A stretch of 32,508 nucleotides of DNA from Sporichthyaceae bacterium (GTDB taxonomy: Bacteria; Actinomycetota; Actinomycetes; Sporichthyales; Sporichthyaceae), in contig DASXPS010000062.1 of assembly GCA_036493475.1 (NCBI GenBank), forward strand, positions 1 through 32,508, given 5' to 3'. Positions 22,930-30,151 of this stretch are shown piece by piece. The notes under the pieces are model-generated. The model did not search any database and was not told the DNA's origin. It saw nothing but the letters and a program-made list of their open reading frames with translations. Position 1 is the stretch's first letter. Every line of letters begins with the position of its first letter. A program made the position numbers and the translations under genes.

Positions 22930-25073
22930 CCGCGGCCAGGGGTGGTATCGCGCTGATCGGGTTGCCGGTCGGCTGGGCGGTGCTCAACGCCGTGCTGCCG
23001 TCCGGCATGCCGCTCGGCGTGGTGCTGCAGGGCATCGTGCTCGGCGCGCTGACCGGCCTGTCCGCGCTCGGCCTGGTGCTGGTCTACCGCTGCTCGCGGG
23101 TGGTCAACTTCGCCCAGGCCGCATTGGGTTCGGCCGCCGCGGTCTTCGCGATTCAGCTGTTCCAGACCAAGGGCTGGAATTACTACCTGGCGCTGCTCGC
23201 CGGGCTGGTGGTGGCGGCACTGGTCGGTGCGTTGTGTGACCGGGTTGTCGTGCAACGGTTGTTCTGGTCACCGCGTCTGGTGCTCACCGTGGCCACCATC
23301 GGCCTGGCCCAGGTGCTGTCCGGTGCCGCCCTCGGGGTGCCGAAAATGATGGGCGGCAACAGCGGGTTCGGCGGGTTCCAGACCGCGTTCCGCACCCCGT
23401 TGCACGCCCAGTTCCACTTCGGTGGGCTGATCTTCAACGGCGCGCACGTGATGGTGTTGGTGGTGGTCCCGGTCGTGCTGGCCGCGCTTGCGGTGTTTCT
23501 GCAGCGCAGCGCGGTGGGTACCGGGGTGCGGGCAACCGCGTCGAACGCGGAACGCGCCATGTTGCTCGGCATCCCGGTGCGCCGGTTGTCCACGGTGGTG
23601 TGGGCGTTGGCCGGGGTGTTGTCCGCGCTGGCCGCGATGCTCTCCGCCCCGTTGGTCGGGTCCGGCACCGACATCACTGCAGGCCCGACGCTGATGCTGC
23701 CCGCGCTGGCCGCGGCGGTGATCGCCCGCATGGAGAGCCTGCCCGTGGCGATGCTGGCCGGCATCGGCATCGGGGTGTTTCAGCAGACGGTGTTCTGGAA
23801 CACCTCCCGGGCCAGTTATGTGGACGTGGCCCTGTTGGGTGCCGTTCTGCTGGCCCTGCTGGCCCAGCGACACGAGCTGTCCCGGGTGCAGGACGCGAAC
23901 ACCGGTGGCTGGACGGTCGCCGAGGAGAACCCGCCGGCGCCCGCGGTACTCGCCCGGCTGCCCGAGGTGGTGTGGGGGCGGCGCCTGCTGTTCGTGGGGC
24001 TTGGCTTCGGTCTGGTGATGTTGCCCTACGTGATGAGCCCCAGTCAGATCTCGCTGCTGGGCACCGTCACGATCGTCTACGGTCTGGTCGCGGTCTCCCT
24101 GGTGGTACTGACCGGCTGGGCCGGGCAGATCAGCCTCGGCCAGTTCGCGATCGCCGGCCTGGGCGCCGTGGTCACCGGTGATCTGGTGGCCAAGCAGCAC
24201 ACCGATCTGGTGGTGGCGATGGTGGCCGGGGCCGCGGCCGGGTCGCTGGCCGCGCTCGCCGTCGGCCTGCCCGCACTGCGCATCCGCGGACTGTTCCTCG
24301 GCGTGACCACCCTGGCCTTCGCGGTGCCGCTGTCCACCTTCCTGCTGAATCCGTCCAATTTCCCGAATCTGATTCCTACTCAGGTGGATCGGCCGCAACT
24401 GTTCGACCGGTGGAGTTTGGGTGACGAGCGGGTCCTGTACTGGTTCGCACTGGCCACGCTCGGCATCGCGCTGGGTTTGGTGACCGGGGTGCGCCGGGCC
24501 CGGCCCGGCCGGGCGATCATCGCGGTCCGCGACAACGAGCGGGCTGCCGCGGCCAGGGGGCTGTCCCCGATCCGGACCAAGATGGCCGCGTTCGCGGTGT
24601 CCGGGGCGTTGGCCGGCTTGGCCGGCGCGCTGCACGTGATCACCCTCAATGGGGTGCGGGCCGGTTCCTACACGCCGAACATGGCCTTCGAGGCGTTTTC
24701 CATGGTGGTGCTGGGCGGCGCGACCTCGCTGAGCGGTGCGTTGGCCGGTGCGGTGTTCCTGCGCTGCGCCGAGTACTACCTGTCCGGCAGCGCGCAGCTG
24801 ATCGTCACCGGGGCCGGGGTACTGCTGGTGCTGCTGGTGCTGCCCGGCGGGTTGGCGCGCATCCTTAATATGGCCCGCCTGCGCTGGTACGCGATGGTGG
24901 CCCGGCTGCGCCACATTGATATGGCCTCACCGGCCGGGGTCGCTGCCGAGGTGGACCTGGCCGCAGTGGGCGACCGGCTCCGCGCCGGCGTGCCACCGGA
25001 GGCGACACTGGCCGGCCCGCCGGTTGCTCGGCGGACGCTTCCGCGGAAGCGTTTTATGGGTGCAGAGCGCTGA
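22926..25073 (+). CDS. Fused LivH-LivM type ABC permease
   Basis: Single 715-residue protein combining both permease subunits of a branched-chain amino acid-type importer. Residues about 1-310 are LivH-like, with YRCSRVVNFAQAALGSAAAV and the NAERAMLLGIPVRRLS coupling loop. Residues about 345-650 are LivM-like, with LTGWAGQISLGQFAIAGLGA and RDNERAAAARGLSPIRTKM. A charged cytoplasmic tail follows. The GTG start overlaps the binding-protein stop (GTGA). No LivG or LivF ATPase follows: the next gene is convergent and encodes a lipoprotein. The ATPase must lie elsewhere in the genome or the unit is incomplete. The last 20 bp overlap the convergent lipoprotein gene. Confidence 0.9.
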   Translation: MTAARGGIALIGLPVGWAVLNAVLPSGMPLGVVLQGIVLGALTGLSALGLVLVYRCSRVVNFAQAALGSAAAVFAIQLFQTKGWNYYLALLAGLVVAALVGALCDRVVVQRLFWSPRLVLTVATIGLAQVLSGAALGVPKMMGGNSGFGGFQTAFRTPLHAQFHFGGLIFNGAHVMVLVVVPVVLAALAVFLQRSAVGTGVRATASNAERAMLLGIPVRRLSTVVWALAGVLSALAAMLSAPLVGSGTDITAGPTLMLPALAAAVIARMESLPVAMLAGIGIGVFQQTVFWNTSRASYVDVALLGAVLLALLAQRHELSRVQDANTGGWTVAEENPPAPAVLARLPEVVWGRRLLFVGLGFGLVMLPYVMSPSQISLLGTVTIVYGLVAVSLVVLTGWAGQISLGQFAIAGLGAVVTGDLVAKQHTDLVVAMVAGAAAGSLAALAVGLPALRIRGLFLGVTTLAFAVPLSTFLLNPSNFPNLIPTQVDRPQLFDRWSLGDERVLYWFALATLGIALGLVTGVRRARPGRAIIAVRDNERAAAARGLSPIRTKMAAFAVSGALAGLAGALHVITLNGVRAGSYTPNMAFEAFSMVVLGGATSLSGALAGAVFLRCAEYYLSGSAQLIVTGAGVLLVLLVLPGGLARILNMARLRWYAMVARLRHIDMASPAGVAAEVDLAAVGDRLRAGVPPEATLAGPPVARRTLPRKRFMGAER

Positions 25074-25572
25074 GGTCGGAAACCATCCGGGTCACCTCGC
25101 CGTATGCGTCCACCGCGAACCGGTCCGCAGCTTGGGCGAAGACGCGCAGCCCGTTGAACCGCGTCGTGACGTCCGGTGGATGCGGGATCGGCCAGTCCTT
25201 CGCAGATCGGAATACGCAGACCTCGACCGGTGAGTCGTCCGACGCTGTCACATCGAGATCCCGGTAACGAGACAGGTCGTCCCGCGGGCCGGCCGGGCCG
25301 TATCGGCTTGCCACCCATGCCCTCAGCTCCGCCATTGTGGTCTGCTTCGTGCCGGCCACGGTGAGCACGGTGTCGTTGTCGATTGTGGGACTGCTGCGCA
25401 GCTTCGCGCAGAGGTCCGCGCCGGAGAATGTCGGCGATTCAGTCACGACCGCCCGCTCTGGCTCGGCCCCGGGGCTACTTGCGCAGGCGGCGAGGGCGAG
25501 CATCGGCACCAGCCACGCCACAGCGGTCAGGCGGGGTCGACCCAGCAACGCCGCGCTGCGATTGAGGTGCAC
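25054..25572 (-). CDS. Lipoprotein of unknown function
   Basis: Exported lipoprotein of 172 residues from a GTG at 25572. The signal region NRSAALLGRPRLTAVAWLVP leads into the lipobox L27-A-A-C30. The mature part has two further Cys residues, in FSGADLCAKL and SPVEVCVFR, that might form a disulfide, and no recognisable catalytic motif. Similar small actinobacterial lipoproteins (for example DUF3558-like ones) exist, but I cannot assign a family. The open frame extends upstream to 25731, but that part lacks a signal and is not favoured. The 3' end overlaps the LivHM permease gene by 20 bp in convergent orientation. Confidence 0.7.
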   Translation of the reverse strand: MHLNRSAALLGRPRLTAVAWLVPMLALAACASSPGAEPERAVVTESPTFSGADLCAKLRSSPTIDNDTVLTVAGTKQTTMAELRAWVASRYGPAGPRDDLSRYRDLDVTASDDSPVEVCVFRSAKDWPIPHPPDVTTRFNGLRVFAQAADRFAVDAYGEVTRMVSDLSALHP

Positions 25573-25645
25573 ACAAGGTAGACGCGTGCGGATGGTCGGA
25601 GGTTCACCAGACGGACCGGTGATCCCCGGCCGCCACCTGAACCGG

Positions 25646-26293
25646 CTACCCCCCGTCGCTGTGCAGGTCGAGCGCGGGTAGTGGGCGCCGGGCAATTTCC
25701 CGCGCCTGCGCCGCGTCGAGCCCGAAGCCACGCAGCATCATCTCCGCCCCGATGACATCGGCCTGCTTGCTCACCCGGCCGGCCAGCACCGCCTTCATGG
25801 TGGCGAAGGCCATCGCGATGACCGAGATCAGCGTCAGGTCGACGTCGTCGAGTTGGAACCGACCGGTCTGCTGGCCGCGCTCCAAGGTCTTGCGGGCGTA
25901 GGGGAGGACGGACTCGGCGAAGAGTTCGTCGGCACCGGAGAACTTGGTGAGGACGGCGGCGAGCTCCGGTTCCTCCCGGGCGAACAGCACGAACCGGCGG
26001 TAGGAGAACGACGCGGTCTCCGCAGGATCGTCGAACTCCAGGGCGAAGGAACCGATGGCCGTCGCGGCGCCCGCGAGCACCTCGGCCAGCACCTCCTCCA
26101 CGATCGCGTCCTTGGACTCGAAGTGGTTGTAGAAGGTGCCGAAGGCGACGTCGGCCGCCTTCGCGATCTCCGCGATCTTGAGGTCGGCCGGTCCCTGCTC
26201 GGCGATCATCTGCCGCGTTGCGGCGACCAGCCGTCCGCGCGCCTCCAGCTTGCGCCGCTCGCGTCGCCCGAGGCCGCCGAAGTCCTCTGTCAC
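25646..26293 (-). CDS. TetR family transcriptional regulator divergent from FAD oxidoreductase
   Basis: Regulator of 215 residues from a GTG at 26293. The helix-turn-helix runs from about residue 16 to 62: LVAATRQMIAEQGPADLKIA and DVAFGTFYNHFESKDAIV. The C-terminal domain (SYRRFVLFAREEPELAAVLT) is of the type found in many lipid- or steroid-responsive actinobacterial TetR proteins, but the ligand is unknown. It is divergent from the oxidoreductase gene at 26360 with a 66-bp gap that contains a symmetric operator candidate, so it probably represses both its own gene and the oxidoreductase. Confidence 0.87.
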   Translation of the reverse strand: MTEDFGGLGRRERRKLEARGRLVAATRQMIAEQGPADLKIAEIAKAADVAFGTFYNHFESKDAIVEEVLAEVLAGAATAIGSFALEFDDPAETASFSYRRFVLFAREEPELAAVLTKFSGADELFAESVLPYARKTLERGQQTGRFQLDDVDLTLISVIAMAFATMKAVLAGRVSKQADVIGAEMMLRGFGLDAAQAREIARRPLPALDLHSDGG

Positions 26294-26312
26294 CCGCTCA
26301 GTTTCGCATAAA

Positions 26313-26344
26313 TGATATCCAAATCAAACTTGAATCTCGTATCA
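26313..26344. promoter_or_regulatory. Symmetric operator candidate between TetR and FAD oxidoreductase genes
   Basis: Two inverted repeats share one centre: the inner TCAA-AC-TTGA at 26324-26333 and the outer TGATA (26313-26317) with TATCA (26340-26344). The 32-bp element is AT-rich, unlike the flanking genes, and fills most of the 66-bp divergent gap. Binding of the adjacent TetR protein is inferred. Confidence 0.6.
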
Positions 26345-26359
26345 GAAACGTGAGATCGT

Positions 26360-27976
26360 GTGGCCATGGTCACCCTCACCCCGAACCCTGACGTCATCGT
26401 CGTCGGCGCCGGCCATAACGGCCTGACCGCCGGTTGCTACCTCGCCAAGGCAAACAAGCAGGTGCTGATCCTGGAGGCGGGATCGCAGGTCGGCGGCATG
26501 ACCGCGACCAACGCGATTCTCCCGGAGGCCCCGCAGCACCTGTTCAACGAAGGCGCGATCCAGCTGACCGGCATCTTCCGACTCTCCGGCGTCGCCGAGG
26601 AGCTGGAGCTGCACAAGTACGGCCTGCGCGAGATCCCGGTCGACCCGGCGCACATCCAGCTCGCCCCCGACGGCAGCTCGCTGGCGATCTGGAAGGACGC
26701 GAGCAAGACCGCCGACGAGCTGCGCTACTTCTCGCCGAAGGACGCCCGCGCGTGGCTGGAGATCTCGAACGCGATGTACCACGCGATGGGCCCGGTCATC
26801 GAGTACATGAAGGTGCACCCCACGCGCCCGTTCAGCAAGGAGTTGCTGAAGGAGACGGCGAGGGCGGTCCCGCACCTGCGCAAGATGTGGGGACTGAAGC
26901 ACATCGTGGGCGCGTCCCATTTCGAGTTCCTGGACGAGACCTTCTCCACGGAGCTGCCCAAGGGGGCGCTGTCGGCGATGGCGGCCTTCTCGCAGTTGAA
27001 GTTGGACATGACGGCGTGGGCGATGATCTACCTCGGCATCGTGCAGCGCGTCGCCAACGCGATGCCGGTCGGCGGTACCGGCGCCCTGCCCAAGGCACTG
27101 CACCAGTGCTTACTCGCCCACGGTGGCGAGGTGCGGGTGAACGCGCCCGTCGCCGAGCTGATCCTCGAGGGTGACCGGGTCGTCGGCGTGACGCTGGAGT
27201 CCGGCGAGAAGATCCGGGCCCGCGACGGCGTGATGGCCACCTGCAACCCGATCATCACGCTCACCCAATTGCTGCCCGCGGGCACGCTGGACCACAAGCT
27301 CGAGGCGCGTGCCAAGGACATCCCGATCCGCAAGACGCACGCGACGTCGCTGAAGATCAACGTCGCGACCAGCGGCAAGATCACCATGGAGAAGCATCGC
27401 AAGTGGCGTAAGGACAAGCTCGACCCCACCGGCATCCTCGTCGCCTGGGCCACCCTCGAGGAACAGAGCGCCGCATGGGACGCCACCGTCCGGGGCGAGT
27501 GGTACCACCCGATGCCGGTGCACTGCTCGATCGTCCCCAGCCGGGTCGACCCGACCCAGGCCCCCGAGGGCGGCGACACGTTCTGGCTGTGGTCCGGCAT
27601 CCCGCCGGTCAACCCGGTCACCCCGTGGGAACAGGTTCGCGACGAGGTCGGGCGGTCGGTGCTCAAGGACGCCGCGCAGTACTACGTCGGCCTGGACACC
27701 CATGAGATCGGCCGTGCCGTGCTCTGCGGCCCGGACCTGGAGAAGCGGTTCAACGCGCCGGCCGGAAACGTCTACCACGTCGACCCGCTGATCACCCGGT
27801 TCGGACCGATGCGTCCGGCACCCGGGTTCGGTTCGTACCGCACTCCGGTGCCGGGGCTGTACCTGTCCGGGGCCGGCACGCACCCGACCGGTGGCGTGTG
27901 CTCGCTGCCGGGCAAGCTCGCGGCGCAGACGATGCTGGGCGATCTCGACAAGCCGCGCAAGGCCAAGCGGGCCTGA
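26360..27976 (+). CDS. FAD-dependent oxidoreductase, phytoene dehydrogenase-like
   Basis: Flavoprotein of 538 residues of the CrtI/amine-oxidase superfamily. The dinucleotide-binding fold is at residues 11-42 (VIVVGAGHNGLTAGCYL, then LILEAGSQVGG). The C-terminal FAD-contact motif is GLYLSGAGTHPTGGVCSLPG. The middle part matches actinobacterial proteins annotated as phytoene desaturase-like or NAD(P)/FAD-dependent oxidoreductases, not true carotenoid enzymes; the likely reaction is a desaturation or oxidation of a hydrophobic substrate. No other carotenoid genes are nearby. Two starts are possible, GTG at 26360 and ATG at 26366, after GTGAGA at 26350-26355. Codon use is more GC-rich and regular than in the gene debris that follows. 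Confidence 0.87.
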   Translation: MAMVTLTPNPDVIVVGAGHNGLTAGCYLAKANKQVLILEAGSQVGGMTATNAILPEAPQHLFNEGAIQLTGIFRLSGVAEELELHKYGLREIPVDPAHIQLAPDGSSLAIWKDASKTADELRYFSPKDARAWLEISNAMYHAMGPVIEYMKVHPTRPFSKELLKETARAVPHLRKMWGLKHIVGASHFEFLDETFSTELPKGALSAMAAFSQLKLDMTAWAMIYLGIVQRVANAMPVGGTGALPKALHQCLLAHGGEVRVNAPVAELILEGDRVVGVTLESGEKIRARDGVMATCNPIITLTQLLPAGTLDHKLEARAKDIPIRKTHATSLKINVATSGKITMEKHRKWRKDKLDPTGILVAWATLEEQSAAWDATVRGEWYHPMPVHCSIVPSRVDPTQAPEGGDTFWLWSGIPPVNPVTPWEQVRDEVGRSVLKDAAQYYVGLDTHEIGRAVLCGPDLEKRFNAPAGNVYHVDPLITRFGPMRPAPGFGSYRTPVPGLYLSGAGTHPTGGVCSLPGKLAAQTMLGDLDKPRKAKRA

Positions 27977-28149
27977 CATATGGGCACCCGCCTGGAACGC
28001 TCGGCGCCCTGGTGGGCGTTCGACGATCTCGGCACGCTCGACGCGGTGGGCAGCGGCTGAACAGGGCGCCGGCCTCGTTCGATTTCCCGAAGGAATGCAC
28101 TCGGTCCACCTTTTGAGCCGGTCAATTCGAATGCGGACGCCTTGTTTTT
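27977..28149. other. Gap before kinase remnant, no supported gene
   Basis: The stretch between the oxidoreductase stop and the kinase remnant contains one 26-codon frame from an ATG at 27980 (MGTRLERSAPWWAFDD...). It has no ribosome binding site and no known relative. Local GC drops after 28080. Probably decayed DNA. Confidence 0.45.
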
Positions 28150-28574
28150 CGCCCGGGATACCGCTGCCCGCGAGTGCTGGCCCAAAGCAGCCGTTACGAA
28201 GTCCACCAGGCCTGGAGTGAGGCCCGCGCGACGCCGGTCGCGGTGAAATTCGCCCGGCCCAGTGCGGGCACCGAGGTGGCACACGGCGCTGACCGATGAG
28301 GGCCGGCTGTTGTCGAGCCTGACCCATCCGCACCTGGTGCGGGCCTACGAGATGCACGACGCGCAATGCGCGCTGGTGCTGGAACTTCTGCCGGGGCCCA
28401 CGCTGAGTGATGCGTTCGACAACGATGGCCGGGTGCGCTGCCGGGACGGGGTCGACCTGGCGCTGGCCGCGGGAAGTCACCGCGGAGCCGCGCGGTTTGA
28501 TCGATACCTGCGCGGCATATGAACCGTCGGCGCGTCCGGAATTGGCGAAAGTCATGGCGGTTCTCGAGAATTTC
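28150..28574 (+). pseudogene. Decayed Ser/Thr protein kinase gene
   Basis: Pieces of one protein kinase remain in three reading frames. Frame one (28150-28296) gives PGYR and then SSRYEVHQAWSEARATPVAV with the ATP-binding Lys of the VAVK motif. It stops at a TGA at 28297. Frame two (from about 28286) continues with LTDEGRLLSSLTHPHLVRAYEM and ALVLELLPGPTLSDAF, which is the end of the N-lobe and the hinge. Frame three (to 28574) gives GLIDTCAAYEPSARPELAKV, matching the last helix of a C-lobe. The HRD and DFG region is missing, about 130-150 residues, so a deletion and at least two frameshifts destroyed the gene. No function is expected. Confidence 0.72.
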
Positions 28575-28720
28575 GCACGCGTCCAATATGACAAACGCCA
28601 ACATGCGCGCCCGTTTCGCCGGCGTCGAAATTCCCCGACGGTTTAACATCTCGGATGGTTTGGCAAAGACCGCGCAGCACCCTGGTTCTCGACGATCCGA
28701 TCCCTATCGTGATTCACATT

Positions 28721-28734
28721 CCGGAAATTTCCGG
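28721..28734. promoter_or_regulatory. Perfect 14-bp palindrome upstream of small His-rich protein gene
   Basis: CCGGAAATTTCCGG is perfectly self-complementary and ends 23 bp before the ATG at 28758. It could be an operator for the small gene; the binding protein is unknown. Confidence 0.5.
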
Positions 28735-28746
28735 TCTGACCGAAAA

Positions 28747-28752
28747 AGGGAG
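28747..28752 (+). promoter_or_regulatory. Ribosome binding site of the 45-residue gene
   Basis: AGGGAG within AAAAAGGGAGC lies 5 nt before the ATG at 28758. It is one of the best sites in the window and is the main support that the short frame is translated. Confidence 0.6.
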
Positions 28753-28757
28753 CGGAC

Positions 28758-28895
28758 ATGGCGCGGTTCGACTACTGGGGCGACGGAGACGACTACTACG
28801 GCGGATATGGCCGTCGCCGCCGCCGGGGATGGGGGGGATGGCGTCGTCGGCGTCACTGCCACCACCGGCACCACCACCACAGCAGCAGCGACTGA
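28758..28895 (+). CDS. Small 45-residue protein with Asp/Tyr/Gly head, Arg-rich middle and His-rich tail
   Basis: A short frame with an ATG after an AGGGAG box at good spacing and a TGA at 28893. The product has three clear parts: residues 1-18 (MARFDYWGDGDDYYGGYG) are acidic and aromatic, residues 19-32 are Arg-rich with Trp (RRRRRGWGGWRRRR), and residues 33-41 are HCHHRHHHH, followed by SSSD. The His/Cys cluster could bind a metal such as nickel, zinc or copper, and the Arg block could bind nucleic acid or membrane. A perfect palindrome lies upstream and two strong hairpins follow, so it looks like a complete small transcription unit. I know no characterised relative; coding status is inferred. 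Confidence 0.6.
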   Translation: MARFDYWGDGDDYYGGYGRRRRRGWGGWRRRRHCHHRHHHHSSSD

Positions 28896-28908
28896 CCGTT
28901 TCGCCGCC

Positions 28909-28975
28909 GAGCGCCTCAACCTGTGCCCCTGGGTTGGGGCGCTCGCCTGTTGTCGAGCCCCGCTCGACGACAGGC
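28909..28975. terminator. Tandem hairpins between small gene and tRNA-Pro
   Basis: Hairpin 1: a 13-bp stem with one G-T pair, 28909-28921 with 28932-28944, loop of 10. Hairpin 2: a 14-bp stem with one G-T pair, 28945-28958 with 28962-28975, loop CCC. They follow each other without a gap. They lie after the small gene (plus) and just beyond the 3' end of the tRNA (minus), so they probably end both transcripts. Confidence 0.72.
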
Positions 28976-28983
28976 TCTCTGTG

Positions 28984-29059
<76 letters not shown>

Positions 29060-29100
29060 ACTGCCAACGGTCCATGGACCGCCGGGCGAGTGTATCGGGG

Positions 29101-29131
29101 GAGGTTGGTCGGATCGAAACCGGTTATACGT
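29101..29131 (+). repeat. 31-bp imperfect direct repeat, copy 1
   Basis: Begins GAGGTTGGTCGGATCG and ends GAAACCGGTTATACGT. It matches copy 2 at 30121-30151 at 25 of 31 positions, and all differences are T/C transitions. It contains the palindrome AACCGGTT and lies 28 bp before the cupin gene. Confidence 0.65.
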
Positions 29132-29158
29132 AGGGGAGGTTCATGAGGAGGCCCATCC

Positions 29159-30076
29159 ATGCGCGGACGCTCGATCGTCGCGAAGGTCGGCGTGGTCACA
29201 ACGGTTGTCTCCATGAGCATCCTCAGCACCGGCGTCGCCCGGGCCACGCCGCCGATCGGTGGCGTCGCGTTCACCGACCTCGCCCGGGTGCAGATCGTCG
29301 ACGGCGCCTCGGTTCCGATCAAGCTCGGGACCGCCCTGCTGTCCGGGGTGTACTCACTTGGGTCCGGCGGACAGACCGGGTGGCGGCGGCTGTCCGGCAC
29401 CACAGTGCTCGCGGCGACCAAGGGCACGTTGACGGTGCACAAGGCTGACGGGTGCGGCACCAAGGACTATGCCGCCGGGCAGGCCGGGGTCGTGCCGGCC
29501 GGGACCTATCTGATCGAGAACTCCGGCAGCGATCCGCTCGAGTTCTACGGCGTATTCATCAACCAGGCCGCCAACGCCCCGAAGCCGCTGATCGGGGGCC
29601 CGGCGGCCGCCGCTCCGGCCTGCAACGGCTTCCGGGCGGCATCGGCCGCGCCGACCGGTGTGTCGGTGAGCCACCCCGAGGTGTCGACGATGGTTCCCGG
29701 CATGTTCGGCAGGGGCGCCGTCCTCGACATCCCGGCCGGCAAGGACATGTACGCCGGCTTCCTCGACTTCTCCCCCGGGTTCAGAAGCGGCTGGATCACG
29801 CACTTTCCGCAGGTGAGCATCGTGTCGGGCGGCGTGCTCACCTACGTCATGGCCCGGGACGGTAAGTGCGACACCAGCGATACCTACCGCTCGGGGCAGG
29901 GCTTCTATCACCCGGCGCACCGCCACATGGCGCTCAACGACGGCAAGGACCACGTGCTGCTCACCAGCATCTACTTCGGCCTGCCCCACGACACTCCGGT
30001 GCCGGTGATCGGCAACACGATCACGGCCAACGACTTCACCCAGGCTCCGCCGGCCGACTGTCCGCGGCTGTTCTGA
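29159..30076 (+). CDS. Secreted bicupin-like protein of unknown function
   Basis: Exported protein of 305 residues with a signal peptide (cleavage near residue 29, VARA). Two cupin-like halves follow, about 35-135 and 170-285, each with the Gly/Pro turn pattern of a beta-barrel (TTVLAATKGTLTVHKADG; SIVSGGVLTYVMARDGKC). The first half lacks the His ligands of classical cupins; the second has YHPAHRHMALN, which could supply metal ligands. Four Cys, in CGTKD, PACNGF, GKCDT and ADCPRL, may form disulfides. GAGGAGG at 29145-29151 fixes the ATG. It stands alone between tRNA-Pro and the metallophosphoesterase gene and is bracketed by 31-bp direct repeats. Confidence 0.75.
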   Translation: MRGRSIVAKVGVVTTVVSMSILSTGVARATPPIGGVAFTDLARVQIVDGASVPIKLGTALLSGVYSLGSGGQTGWRRLSGTTVLAATKGTLTVHKADGCGTKDYAAGQAGVVPAGTYLIENSGSDPLEFYGVFINQAANAPKPLIGGPAAAAPACNGFRAASAAPTGVSVSHPEVSTMVPGMFGRGAVLDIPAGKDMYAGFLDFSPGFRSGWITHFPQVSIVSGGVLTYVMARDGKCDTSDTYRSGQGFYHPAHRHMALNDGKDHVLLTSIYFGLPHDTPVPVIGNTITANDFTQAPPADCPRLF

Positions 30077-30120
30077 GGAGTCGACTTGGGCTTGGGCTAT
30101 CGAACTGCGCGCCTGCGGGC

Positions 30121-30151
30121 GAGGCCGGCCGGACTGAAACCGGTTACACGT
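30121..30151 (+). repeat. 31-bp imperfect direct repeat, copy 2
   Basis: Begins GAGGCCGGCCGGACTG and ends GAAACCGGTTACACGT. It matches copy 1, which lies 1,020 bp to the left. It overlaps the last codons and stop of the metallophosphoesterase gene on the minus strand and lies 44 bp after the cupin stop. Confidence 0.65.

Noticed and set aside
26360-27976. Carotenoid phytoene desaturase
   Set aside because: Only superfamily motifs are seen and there are no other carotenoid genes nearby; the broader oxidoreductase call is used.
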